Assembly (NCBI GenBank): GCA_003241385.1
Contig: QFPO01000005.1
Span: forward strand, 1-64,000
Source of the DNA: Rhodanobacter denitrificans
GTDB lineage: Bacteria > Pseudomonadota > Gammaproteobacteria > Xanthomonadales > Rhodanobacteraceae
Direction: 5' to 3'
DNA: 64,000 bases
Part shown: one piece after another, positions 37,493 through 46,848 of the stretch
Numbering within the stretch: position 1 is the first letter of the stretch
How the letters are laid out: each line of letters opens with the position of its first letter
Position numbers and translations under genes: made by a program
Notes under the pieces: model-generated
Told to the model about the DNA's origin: nothing
Database searches by the model: none
What the model saw: the letters and a program-made list of their open reading frames with translations, nothing else

Positions 37493-39454
37493 TCAGCCGC
37501 CGGTGGCCGGCGTGCCCTTCAGATGCGTGTCGAGGAAGCGCAGGACCGCGCCGTAGCCCTCGATCTGGTTCTTCTTCTTCGTGAAGCCGTGGCCCTCGTC
37601 GTCGAACACGACGTATTCGACCGGCACGCCGTTCTTCTTGACCGCGGCGACGATCTCGTCGGACTCGGCCAGGATCACGCGCGGATCGTTCTTGCCCTGC
37701 AGCACGATCAGCGGCTTGGTGATCTTGTCGGCGTGGAACAGCGGCGAGGTCTCGACCAGGAAGTCGCGCTGCGTCTCCGGATTGCCGATCTCCTGGTACA
37801 GCGCCTCGCGAAAGCTTTCCCAGTACGGCGGGATGCTCTCGAGCGTGCGCAGCCAGTTGCTGACGCCGAAGATGTCCACGCCGACCTTGAACTCGTCCGG
37901 CTTGAACGCCAGCGCGGCCAGCGTCATGTAGCCGCCGTAGCTGCCGCCGGCAATGCCGATCCGGTCGGCGTCGACGTAGTCCAGGCTCTGCAAGTACTTC
38001 TTGGCCTCCACGCAGTCCCACAGCGGCTCGCGGCCGTGCTTGCCGTCGTCGGCCGCGAAGAACGTCTTGCCGTAGCCGGAGCTGCCGCGGTTGTTGATGC
38101 CGAGCACCACGTAGCCGTTGTTGGCCAGGTACTGCAGGAACGGGTTGTAGCCGCGCGTGGTCTGGCCGCCCGGACCGCCGTGCACCCAGACGATCGCCGG
38201 CGCCTTGCTCTGCGCGGTGGCCTGGTGCGGCTTCCAGAGGATGTTCGGAATCTCCAGGCCGTCGAAGCTCTTGAAGCGCACGACGCTGGAATCGACCAGG
38301 TCGGCCGGGTCGATCTTCGGACTCAGCGCCGTGGTCAGCCGCTTCGGCTCGGTCTGGCCGAACTCGAAGATGTACAGGTCGCTGGGCTGGCGGTCGCCGT
38401 TGAGGAAGAACGTCGCGCGCTGCTCGGAGCGGCCGATGTTGACGCCGCGGATCTCGCCGGTCGGCAGCTTCGGCAGGGCCACGCGCTGGCCCGAGGCCGC
38501 ATCGTAGACCTCGAAGCGCGTGCTACCGTCCTCGTTGATCGCCGCGACGCGGTACTTGCCGTTGTGCGAGTAGTACGAGAACGCGATGTCCCAGTCCTCG
38601 CGCTGGACGTCCTCGTGCGTGCCGCTGTCGATCACGTAGCGGCGCAGGCGCTGGAACTCGCTGCCGTCGTTGCTGAGGTAGAGCAGGCTGCCGCCGTCCG
38701 GCGCGAAGTCCTGCGCGGCGAAGCTCGCGTCGCCCTCGTGCTTGGACAGGTGGATCAGCTTCTTGTCGCGGCGGTCGTACAGGTACAGGTCGTTGTCGTT
38801 GGTCGTGCGGCTCTTGCCGAGCGCGAGGTAGCGCTCGTCGCGCGACAGCGGTCCGATCTCGTAGCCCTGCTCGTTCTCGTAGAGCCGCTCGCGCGCATAG
38901 GTCTTGGCGTCGTAGCGGTACAGATCGAAGAACTTCGGATTGCGCTCGTTGGTGGTCACGTAGAACGCGCCGCCGTCGTGGTCGAAACCGGCGAACTGGG
39001 CCTTGAGGTTCTCGCCCGGCGTCAGGTCCTTCTCGCTGCCGTCGGCCTCGATCACGTACAGGTGGTTGAGCTCGTTGCCGCCCTGGTCGCGCGTGATCAG
39101 CTTGCGGTCGTCGGCCGGGAACCAGGCGATCGCGTTGTTGTTGTCGGTCGTGGACTGCGTGACCGGCGTCCAGTCGCCGCCGTCGGCCGACATCGTGTAG
39201 GCGTTCCAGACGCCGCTCTTGTTCGACGAGAACAGGATCCGGCGCTCGTCCGGCGAGAACGAGGCGCCGCCGATCGAGATCGTGTCGACGAACTCCTCGA
39301 TCGTGTAGTGCTTGGTCGGTCGCGCCACCTCGGCGACGGCGGCCGGCGCCGGCGCGGCGGTCGGGGCCGGCGCAGGCGCGTCGGGTTGCGTGCAGCCGCC
39401 GAGCGCGACGGCGGTCGCGAGGGCGGAGGCGATGAGCGGGATGCGATGGGACAT
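37493..39454 (-). CDS. S9 family (prolyl oligopeptidase-type) serine peptidase, lipoprotein
   Basis: 653 residues with a lipobox (VALGGC), so probably anchored to an outer or inner membrane leaflet. A seven-bladed propeller (about 50-390, repeats with SPDERRILFSSN-like blades) caps a C-terminal alpha/beta hydrolase. The nucleophile motif is GGSYGGYM; the Asp lies in GKNDPRV and the His in DDEGHGF. The specificity of S9 members (dipeptidyl peptidase, acylaminoacyl peptidase) is not readable here. The ATG at 39454 opens the lipoprotein signal; the in-frame reading upstream is not protein-like. Divergent from polA with about 280 bases between, in which I see no clear promoter. Confidence 0.93.
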   Translation of the reverse strand: MSHRIPLIASALATAVALGGCTQPDAPAPAPTAAPAPAAVAEVARPTKHYTIEEFVDTISIGGASFSPDERRILFSSNKSGVWNAYTMSADGGDWTPVTQSTTDNNNAIAWFPADDRKLITRDQGGNELNHLYVIEADGSEKDLTPGENLKAQFAGFDHDGGAFYVTTNERNPKFFDLYRYDAKTYARERLYENEQGYEIGPLSRDERYLALGKSRTTNDNDLYLYDRRDKKLIHLSKHEGDASFAAQDFAPDGGSLLYLSNDGSEFQRLRRYVIDSGTHEDVQREDWDIAFSYYSHNGKYRVAAINEDGSTRFEVYDAASGQRVALPKLPTGEIRGVNIGRSEQRATFFLNGDRQPSDLYIFEFGQTEPKRLTTALSPKIDPADLVDSSVVRFKSFDGLEIPNILWKPHQATAQSKAPAIVWVHGGPGGQTTRGYNPFLQYLANNGYVVLGINNRGSSGYGKTFFAADDGKHGREPLWDCVEAKKYLQSLDYVDADRIGIAGGSYGGYMTLAALAFKPDEFKVGVDIFGVSNWLRTLESIPPYWESFREALYQEIGNPETQRDFLVETSPLFHADKITKPLIVLQGKNDPRVILAESDEIVAAVKKNGVPVEYVVFDDEGHGFTKKKNQIEGYGAVLRFLDTHLKGTPATGG

Positions 39455-39741
39455 GGAGGGTCTCGCCGATTCGGAGCCGGGCGGGAGTCGTCCGTGAACC
39501 AGGCAGGCGCCCGACGCCCCCGCATGCGGACCCGCCGGCGCGACCGGCTCCGGGCCGCGCGCCTGCGCACGTGCCGGCCACGGCAGCAGCAGCGGTCGGC
39601 GGCCCCGTGCTTGGACGGCCGGCATGGACCCTAGCACGCGCCGCGCGGGGACTCATCTGGCGGAAGTCATCGCATGCCGGCTGGTTTGCATTCGACCGCG
39701 CGGCTTGCCAAGCTGCGGGCCCGCTGCCGTTGCGTATGCCC

Positions 39742-42477
39742 ATGTCGACCCGACCGCGTCTCGTCCTGATCGACGGCTCGTCGTATCTGTTCCGCGCGTT
39801 CCACGCGCTGCCGCCGCTGACGAACGCGGCCGGCGAGCCGACCGGCGCGCTGTTCGGCGTCGTCAACATGCTGCGCTCCACGCTCAAGGAGCGTCCCGAG
39901 TACGCAGCCTTCGTCGGCGACGCGCCCGGACCGACCTTCCGCGACGCGCTCTATCCGGCCTACAAGGCCAACCGTGCGCCGACCCCGCCGGATCTGCTCG
40001 CGCAGGTGCAGCCGATGTTCGAGATCGTCGGCGCGCTCGGCTTTCCGATCCTGTGCGTGCCGGGCGTCGAGGCCGACGACGTGATCGGCACGCTGGCCGT
40101 GCAGGCCGAGCGGCTCGGCATCGACGTCGTGATCTCCACCGGCGACAAGGATTTCGCGCAGCTGGTTTCGCCGCACGTGCGCCTGGTCAACACGATGACC
40201 AACACCGTGACCGACGTCGACGATGTGCTCGCCAAGTTCGGCGTGCCGCCCGAGCGCATCGTCGACTTCCTCGCGCTGACCGGCGATGCGATCGACAACG
40301 TGCCCGGCGTCGAGAAATGCGGACCGAAGACCGCGGCGCGCTGGCTGACCGAGTACGGCTCGCTCGACGGCGTGATCGGCCGTGCCGCCGAGGTCGGCGG
40401 CAAGATCGGCGAGAACCTGCGCAAGGCGCTGGGGCAGCTGCCGCTGTCGCGCGAGCTGGTCACGATCAAGACCGACGTCGCGCTCGACCTGGGGCCGGAC
40501 TCGCTGCTGCTGCGCGAGCGCGACGTCGAGGCGCTGCGCGTGCTGTACCGGCGCTACGAATTCAACGCCGCGCTCAAGGAACTCGATGCGCTGCCCGGCG
40601 CCGATGCCGCTTCCGCCGTCGCGGCGCCGGTGCAGACGCCGCCGGCCGCCGCCGAGGGCGCTGCGGCGCCGGGCGACTACGAGCTGGTGCTCGAGCCCGC
40701 GCGCTTCGAGCACTGGCTGCAGCAGCTGCAGGCGGCGCCGCTGATCGCGTTCGATACCGAGACCACTTCGATCGACCCGATGCGCGCCGAGATCGTCGGC
40801 GTCTCGTTCGCGGTCGAGTCCGGCCGCGCCGCCTACGTACCGCTCGGACACGACTATCCGGGCGTGCCGATTCAGCTCGACCGCGGCCAGGTGCTGGCCG
40901 CGCTCAAGCCGCTGCTGGAGGATCCGGACAAGCCCAAGCTCGGCCAGCACGCCAAGTACGACATCAATGTGCTGGCCGGGGCCGGCATTGCGTTGCGCGG
41001 CGTCACCGAGGACACCATGCTCGAGTCCTACGTGCTGAACTCGACCGCATCGCGCCACGACATGGACACGCTGGCCAAGCGGCATCTGGGCTATTCGACG
41101 ATCCACTACGAGGATGTCTGCGGCAAGGGCGCCAAGCAGATTCCGTTCTCGCAGGTCGATCTCGACGGCGCGACGCGCTACGCGGCCGAGGATGCCGACG
41201 TGACGCTGCGCCTGCACGAGGCGCTGCGGCCGCGCCTGGCCGCCGACGCGAAGCTCGACGTGGTCTATCGCGAGATCGAAATCCCGCTGGTGCCTGTGCT
41301 GGCGCGCATGGAGCAGCGCGGCGTGCTGGTCGACGTGCCGGCGCTGCGCCTGCAGAGCCAGCAGCTGGCGCGCCGCATGCAGGAGCTGACCGGACAGGCG
41401 CACGATCTGGCCGGACACGTCTTCAGCCTGGACTCGCCCAAGCAATTGCAGGCCGTGCTGTTCGACGAGCTCAAGCTCGCCGCGGTGCTGAAGACGCCGA
41501 CCGGCCAGCCGTCGACGAACGAGGAAGCGCTCGAGGCGATCGCGCATGAACATGCCTTGCCGCGCCTGATCCTGGAGTACCGCGGCCTGGCCAAGCTGCG
41601 CTCGACCTACACCGAGAAGCTCGCCGAGATCGTCAATCCGCGCACCGGCCGCGTGCACACCAGCTACCACCAGGCCACTGCCGCGACCGGGCGGCTGTCC
41701 TCGGCCGATCCGAACCTGCAGAACATCCCGGTACGCACCGAGGAAGGCCGGCGCATCCGCCAGGCCTTCGTCGCGCCGGAGGGCTGGCGGATCGTCGCGG
41801 CGGACTATTCGCAGATCGAGCTGCGCATCATGGCGCACCTGTCCGGCGATGCCGGTCTGCTCGCCGCGTTCCATGGCGATCAGGACATCCACCGCGCGAC
41901 CGCGGCCGAGGTGTTCGCGGTGCCGCTCGCCGACGTCGATCCCGGCCAGCGCCGCGCCGCCAAGGCGATCAACTTCGGCCTAATGTACGGCATGGGCCCG
42001 TTCGGTCTGGCGCGCCAGCTCGGCATCGGCCGCGGCGAGGCGCAGGACTACATCGCGCGCTACTTCCAGCGCTATCCGGGCGTGCGCGAGTTCATGGATC
42101 GCGTACGCGAACAGGCGCGCCGCGACGGCTACGTCGAGACCGTGTTCGGGCGCCGCCTGTACCTGGATTTCATCAATGCGCGCAATCAGGCGCAGCGCGC
42201 CGGCGCCGAGCGCGCCGCGATCAATGCGCCGATGCAGGGCACGGCCGCCGACATCATCAAGCGCGCGATGATCGCGGTCGACGGCTGGCTGACCGGCCAG
42301 GACGATCGCGCGCGCATGCTGATGCAGGTGCACGACGAACTGGTCTTCGAGGTACGCGCCGACGCGGTCGAGGAGATCGCCGACGGCGTGCGCCGGCGCA
42401 TGGCCGCGGCCGCCACGCTCGACGTGCCGCTGGTCGTCGACGTCGGCAGCGGTGCCAACTGGGACGAGGCGCACTGA
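39742..42477 (+). CDS. polA: DNA polymerase I
   Basis: 911 residues with three domains: 5'-3' exonuclease (about 1-295; opens LVLIDGSSYLFRAFHALP, with GVEADDVIGTLA and STGDKDFAQLV), 3'-5' proofreading exonuclease (about 315-500; FDTETTS with the first DEDD acid pair intact) and polymerase A. Motif A is DYSQIELR, motif B KAINFGLMYGMG and motif C VHDELVFEV. It fills Okazaki gaps and repairs DNA. The start is either this ATG or one two codons upstream (39736); the shorter one better fits the family N terminus. Confidence 0.97.
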   Translation: MSTRPRLVLIDGSSYLFRAFHALPPLTNAAGEPTGALFGVVNMLRSTLKERPEYAAFVGDAPGPTFRDALYPAYKANRAPTPPDLLAQVQPMFEIVGALGFPILCVPGVEADDVIGTLAVQAERLGIDVVISTGDKDFAQLVSPHVRLVNTMTNTVTDVDDVLAKFGVPPERIVDFLALTGDAIDNVPGVEKCGPKTAARWLTEYGSLDGVIGRAAEVGGKIGENLRKALGQLPLSRELVTIKTDVALDLGPDSLLLRERDVEALRVLYRRYEFNAALKELDALPGADAASAVAAPVQTPPAAAEGAAAPGDYELVLEPARFEHWLQQLQAAPLIAFDTETTSIDPMRAEIVGVSFAVESGRAAYVPLGHDYPGVPIQLDRGQVLAALKPLLEDPDKPKLGQHAKYDINVLAGAGIALRGVTEDTMLESYVLNSTASRHDMDTLAKRHLGYSTIHYEDVCGKGAKQIPFSQVDLDGATRYAAEDADVTLRLHEALRPRLAADAKLDVVYREIEIPLVPVLARMEQRGVLVDVPALRLQSQQLARRMQELTGQAHDLAGHVFSLDSPKQLQAVLFDELKLAAVLKTPTGQPSTNEEALEAIAHEHALPRLILEYRGLAKLRSTYTEKLAEIVNPRTGRVHTSYHQATAATGRLSSADPNLQNIPVRTEEGRRIRQAFVAPEGWRIVAADYSQIELRIMAHLSGDAGLLAAFHGDQDIHRATAAEVFAVPLADVDPGQRRAAKAINFGLMYGMGPFGLARQLGIGRGEAQDYIARYFQRYPGVREFMDRVREQARRDGYVETVFGRRLYLDFINARNQAQRAGAERAAINAPMQGTAADIIKRAMIAVDGWLTGQDDRARMLMQVHDELVFEVRADAVEEIADGVRRRMAAAATLDVPLVVDVGSGANWDEAH

Positions 42478-42718
42478 GCGCAGCTCTGCGTCTGCGAGCG
42501 GTATGCGCGGAAGCCGACGGCGTGGCGCAGGTCGGCAGCGCCCGGGAAAGCGTCTGCCGATGCGATCGGGAACGGTGCATGGCGGCCGATCGTGCCGGCG
42601 GCGCCTGCCGTGAAGCGTTGCGCCGGCGCTGCGTGATCGCGCAGCGTGCCGAGCCGGTCCGCCGCCCGCCAAGGGAGGGTAAGCCGCGAGCGCGGCGGCT
42701 GCGCCGCGACGGCGGGCC

Positions 42719-43402
42719 TCAGTGCCGCAGGCGCCGCGCGATCGCCGGCCGCGACAGCAGCGCGAACACGATGCCGACCGCGAAGCCGGCGATGTGCGTC
42801 CACCAGGCGACGGCGCCGAACGTCGGACCGGCGTAGGTGAACAGCAGTTGCAGCAGGATCCAGAAGCCGATCAGCAGCGGCGCCGGAATGCGCACGAACT
42901 CCAGAAACACGCCGAGCGGCAGGACCAGGCCCAGGCGCGCGCGCGGAAATAGCGCGAAGTAGGCGCCGACCACGGCCGATACGGCGCCGCTCGAGCCGAT
43001 GATCGGTGAACGGATCGACGCCAGCGTCCAGGCGCCGGCGAGGTTGGCCAGTGCACCGCCGACCAGGAACAGCGCGAGGAAGCGCGTCGAGCCGAGCGCG
43101 CGCTCGGCCGGTACGCCGAACACGATCAGGAACAGCAGATTGCCGGTCAGGTGCAGCCAGTCGGCGTGGATGAAGATCGCCGTGACTAGCCGCGCCGCGC
43201 GCAGCTCGAGCAGCTGCTGCAGCCACGGTGCGCGGCCATCGAGCAGGGTCGTCGGTACGGTACCCCATTGCGCGATCAGCTCGCCGCGCTCGTCGGGCGG
43301 CTCGGTGACCAGCCACAGGAAGACCACGACGCTGACCGCGACGATCAGCAGCGTCGCCCACGGCGGATGCGGCTTACGGCGGCTCGGCAGCTGGACGAAC
43401 AC
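42719..43402 (-). CDS. Rhomboid family intramembrane serine protease
   Basis: 227 residues with six or seven membrane helices. The catalytic dyad is S138 in GSSGAVS and H203 in WWTHIAGF; H84 and N88 of HADWLHLTGNLL supply the oxyanion hole. It cleaves membrane proteins within the bilayer; the substrate is unknown. The minus-strand genes gspA, gspB and this one lie in line with a 59-base gap after gspB, so co-expression is possible. The 241-base gap to polA (42478-42718) holds nothing I can identify. Confidence 0.94.
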   Translation of the reverse strand: MFVQLPSRRKPHPPWATLLIVAVSVVVFLWLVTEPPDERGELIAQWGTVPTTLLDGRAPWLQQLLELRAARLVTAIFIHADWLHLTGNLLFLIVFGVPAERALGSTRFLALFLVGGALANLAGAWTLASIRSPIIGSSGAVSAVVGAYFALFPRARLGLVLPLGVFLEFVRIPAPLLIGFWILLQLLFTYAGPTFGAVAWWTHIAGFAVGIVFALLSRPAIARRLRH

Positions 43403-43461
43403 GCTCGGAAAACCCGCGCGTCAGGCGCGGCCGATCGGCCGGCGATGCCGGCGCGCGGCCA

Positions 43462-44259
43462 TCAGCGGCCGCCGCGCGGATAGAAGAACCGCGTACCGTC
43501 CACTTCCATGACCAGGCCGTCCTGACGGATCTCGCGCAGGTACAGCCCCTTGCCGAGCTCGGCACCCTCGGTCTGGCGTACGTCGTTGAGGATCACGAAG
43601 CGTTTGGCCGGGTCGTCCGAATAGACCTGCATCGTCAGCTGCATCGTCGGCAGTTCGCGGCGCGTCGCATACGGCAGTTCCCAGAACCTGGGCAGGGCCG
43701 GCTGCGCCGGCACGGCCGGCGGCGGCGCCGGTGCGGGCGTGACGACCGGTGGCGCCGGTGCGGTGCTCGAATTCGCGGCGGGATTCGTCGCGGCCGGACC
43801 GGCGACGGGCACGGGCGCCGGGAGTGGCTTGGTCGCAGCCGCCGCGGCGGACGGTGCAGGGGATGCCGGCGCGGGTTGTGCCGCCGGCGTCTGGACATCG
43901 GCGACCGCGTCGGCCGGCGGGGGCGCCGCTGCCGGCTTGGTCGTGTCGGCCGTGCGCGGCGTGCGCACCGGCGTGGCGGCCGGGGGTTTCTGGGCCGCAT
44001 CGGCCAGCGCCGGCCGGCGCTCGGCGGCCGGTTGCGGTGCCGACGGCGTCACGACCTGCGGTTCGGTCGGCGCGACCGTCGGCGTGCCATCGCGCTGCAG
44101 CCACCAGCCGGCGGCCAGAGCGACCGCGATCGCTGCGACCAGCACCGGCAGCAGGCTGCGCCGCTTGCGGGTCGCGATGACCGGCGTCGCCAGGTTCGGC
44201 ATTTCGCCGAGACGGCGCTGGCTTTCGGATTTCTTGAGGGCTTCGAGGATCAGCGACAT
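43462..44259 (-). CDS. gspB: General secretion pathway protein B (GspB-like)
   Basis: 265 residues: a cytoplasmic start with MSLILEALKKSESQRRLG (the typical GspB N terminus), one membrane helix (about 36-53), a long Pro/Ala-rich periplasmic linker (about 55-185) and the C-terminal GspB domain (about 190-262), in which LPYATRRELPTMQLTMQVY is diagnostic. With GspA it forms the complex that helps the type II secretin pass through and assemble on peptidoglycan. It begins 9 bases after the ATPase gene. The other gsp genes are not in the window. Confidence 0.92.
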   Translation of the reverse strand: MSLILEALKKSESQRRLGEMPNLATPVIATRKRRSLLPVLVAAIAVALAAGWWLQRDGTPTVAPTEPQVVTPSAPQPAAERRPALADAAQKPPAATPVRTPRTADTTKPAAAPPPADAVADVQTPAAQPAPASPAPSAAAAATKPLPAPVPVAGPAATNPAANSSTAPAPPVVTPAPAPPPAVPAQPALPRFWELPYATRRELPTMQLTMQVYSDDPAKRFVILNDVRQTEGAELGKGLYLREIRQDGLVMEVDGTRFFYPRGGR

Positions 44260-44268
44260 GGCGGCAGC

Positions 44269-45867
44269 TTACTTCACCGTGCGCGCCAGATGCGGTCCGG
44301 CGTCGTCGAGGGCGGATAGGGCGAACAGCGTTTCCGGACCGATGATGCCGTCCGATTTGACGCCGTAGGATTGCTGGAGCTTGCGGACGCGCTCCTCGAG
44401 TGCCGCATCGAAACTGCTGCCGTCGGCCGCGCCGGGGCCCTTGTCGTACGCGGCCAGGCGATCCTTGATCCAGCCGACCGCGGGGCCGGCGTCGCCGCGC
44501 TTGAGCGTGGCCGGAATCGATTCGGGCAGGCGCCACAGCGCCAGGAAGTCGCCGTTCCAGTAGCGGCTCAGCGAGGCGCGACGCAGCTCGAGGTTCTCGC
44601 CGGCGACGTCGAGCAGCACCTGCTCGGCACCGACGCCACGCAACAGCGCATAGCCGGACGGCCGCCCGGCGCCGCCCAGGGCCAGGATCAGCGGCCGATC
44701 GAAGCGCGCCAGCTGTTCGAGCGTCGCGCGTCCGCGCAGGCAGGCCAGTCCCGGCGCGACCATCGGCGCACAGCGCACCGCGTCGCGGACCGATACCTGG
44801 CTGGAGTCGACCTGCCAGCGCGCGAGCAGCTGGCCGAATGCGGTCAGTTCCGAATCCTGCGTCGCCTCGAGCCGTGCGGCCAGCTGCGCGAGCGCCGGAT
44901 CGGTCTCGGCCGGCTGTTCGGTCACCGGCGCGGCCGGTGCCGGCGGCGGCGCCGGCACGCGTTGCGACCACCACCATCCGGCGCCGGCCGCAGCCGCGAT
45001 CGCGACCGCGGCGACCGCCCACAGGCCGAACCGGCGGGCCAGGTAGCGCGCATGGCCGGGCAGGGTCTCGTCGGCGGCGCGCGCGACCAGACGCTCGCCG
45101 ATCACGCTCTGTTCGCGCGCATAGCCGGCCATCAGCGCGCGATCGGCGATGATGTTGATCAGGCGCGGGATGCCGCCGGAGCGCTGATACAGCGCACGCA
45201 GTCCGAGGCGCGAGAACGGCATGCGCGAGCAGCCGGCGACCGCCATCCGGTGGCGCAGGTAGGCCTCGGTCTCGTCACGGTCCAGCGGCGTGAGGTGGTA
45301 GCGCGCGGTGATGCGCTGGGTCAGCTGGCGCAGCTCCGGCCGCGCCAGCATCTCGCGCAGCTCCGGCTGGCCGAGCAGGATGATCTGCAGCAGCTTCTGC
45401 GTCGGCGTTTCCAGATTCGTCAGCAGGCGGACCTGCTCGAGCGATTCGGGCGAGAGGTTCTGCGCCTCGTCGATGATCAGCACGACGCGCAGGCCCTGCG
45501 CATAGGCGTCGAGCAGATATGCATTGAGCGTGTCGGTCAGCGCCTTGAGGCTGCCGCGCTTGCCTTCGATGTCGCGCTTGAGCTCCTCGCAGACGGTCTC
45601 GATCAGCTCGACCGGCGACAGCTTCGGATTGAGTACGAGGGCGACGCGCGTGTTCTCGGGCAGCTGCTCGAGCAGCAGGCGGCACAGCGTGGTCTTGCCG
45701 GTGCCGACTTCGCCGGTGAGCTGCACGAAGCCGCCGCTGCCGCCCTTGCCGATGCCGTACAGCAGATGCGCCAGCGCGTCCCGGTGCCGTTCGGACAGGA
45801 ATACGTAGCGCGGATCCGGCGTTATCGAGAACGGCGGTTCGCGCAGGCCATAGAACTCGAGATACAT
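44269..45867 (-). CDS. ExeA/GspA-like AAA ATPase with peptidoglycan-binding C terminus
   Basis: 532 residues. The N terminus (YLEFYGLREPPFSITPDP) and Walker A GEVGTGKT (52-59) are those of ExeA/GspA; Walker B is LIIDEAQNL. A membrane helix (about 275-295) leads to a periplasmic part that ends in a peptidoglycan-binding-1-like domain (about 440-525; VGWIKDRLAAYD ... LQQSYGVKSDGIIGPETLFAL). It supplies ATP-driven assembly of the secretin with GspB, encoded just downstream. In some genomes this pair is encoded away from the main gsp operon, as here. Confidence 0.93.
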   Translation of the reverse strand: MYLEFYGLREPPFSITPDPRYVFLSERHRDALAHLLYGIGKGGSGGFVQLTGEVGTGKTTLCRLLLEQLPENTRVALVLNPKLSPVELIETVCEELKRDIEGKRGSLKALTDTLNAYLLDAYAQGLRVVLIIDEAQNLSPESLEQVRLLTNLETPTQKLLQIILLGQPELREMLARPELRQLTQRITARYHLTPLDRDETEAYLRHRMAVAGCSRMPFSRLGLRALYQRSGGIPRLINIIADRALMAGYAREQSVIGERLVARAADETLPGHARYLARRFGLWAVAAVAIAAAAGAGWWWSQRVPAPPPAPAAPVTEQPAETDPALAQLAARLEATQDSELTAFGQLLARWQVDSSQVSVRDAVRCAPMVAPGLACLRGRATLEQLARFDRPLILALGGAGRPSGYALLRGVGAEQVLLDVAGENLELRRASLSRYWNGDFLALWRLPESIPATLKRGDAGPAVGWIKDRLAAYDKGPGAADGSSFDAALEERVRKLQQSYGVKSDGIIGPETLFALSALDDAGPHLARTVK

Positions 45868-45989
45868 GCGGCTACTTTACCCGAACGGCGCGTATCGACG
45901 GCGCGGTCCGGCTGGGACCGCGAGGCGGGGCGCCGGTTCGCGGTCCGTCCAGTTCCGCGGCGGCGGTCCGGCCGCCGCCGCGCTGTGCA

Positions 45990-46658
45990 TCAGTCCTCGC
46001 CGCTGAAGAACGAGAACAGGTTCAGCAGGTGCGAGAACAGCACGACGATGTTGCCGAACAGAGACACCGTGATGTAGACCGGGTTGGCGGCGCCGTCATG
46101 GATCATGCGGCCGGTGTCGTAGAGGATGAAGCCGCTCATCAGCAGCACGGCCAGGCCCGAGATCGCCAGCGACAGCAGCGGAATCTGCAGGAAGATCAGC
46201 GCGACGATGCCGAGCAGCACGACGATGCAGCCGGCGGCGAGGAAGCTGCCGAGGAAGCTGAAGTCGCGGCGCGAGACGACCGCGTAGGCGGACAGGCCGA
46301 CGAACAGCGCGGCGGTGCCGGCCAGCGCATTGAACACGATGCCGGGGCCGCCCGGCAGCTTGAGATAGGCGGCGATCAAGGGACTCAGCAGGAAGCCGAC
46401 CAGGCCGGCCCATGCGAACGTCAGCCAGATCGCGGTGTCGCCGTTCTTGGCGGCATTGATCGCGAACGGGCCGCCGATGAAGACCACCATGAACACCAGC
46501 CACATGCCGATGCTCCAGCCGATGTTCATCTGCAGGCCGACGAATGCGCCGACCGCGGCGACCGCCATGACGATCGACAGCAGCAGATAGGTGTTGCGGA
46601 CGATGCTCGGCTGGGCGGAGGCGCCGGCCGACGGGAGGATCACGGGCTGATCGGACAT
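45990..46658 (-). CDS. BAX inhibitor-1 / YccA family membrane protein
   Basis: 222 residues with seven hydrophobic helices and a short charged C terminus (FFSGED). The motif LYDTGRMIHDG near the sixth helix is typical of BI-1 (UPF0005) proteins, which act as pH-sensitive calcium leak channels; E. coli YccA also modulates FtsH. The ATG at 46658 was chosen because the longer in-frame reading adds Arg-rich sequence. It stands alone; neighbours give no clue. Confidence 0.92.
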   Translation of the reverse strand: MSDQPVILPSAGASAQPSIVRNTYLLLSIVMAVAAVGAFVGLQMNIGWSIGMWLVFMVVFIGGPFAINAAKNGDTAIWLTFAWAGLVGFLLSPLIAAYLKLPGGPGIVFNALAGTAALFVGLSAYAVVSRRDFSFLGSFLAAGCIVVLLGIVALIFLQIPLLSLAISGLAVLLMSGFILYDTGRMIHDGAANPVYITVSLFGNIVVLFSHLLNLFSFFSGED

Positions 46659-46848
46659 GACGGCTACTCGTATGGGTGCTCGGGCCACCTTAGGCAAGTG
46701 GCGCCGCCAAGGCAAGCGAGCGGCCGTGTCGCCGACGCGGCGGGCGCCGCCACGCGTTTCGCAACGGCCCGGCCGCAACCGGGATGGTCCGGCGTGCCGC
46801 CGCCGCAGCTCGACCGCGCCGCCGCGAACGCGACGGCGGCGTGCGGCC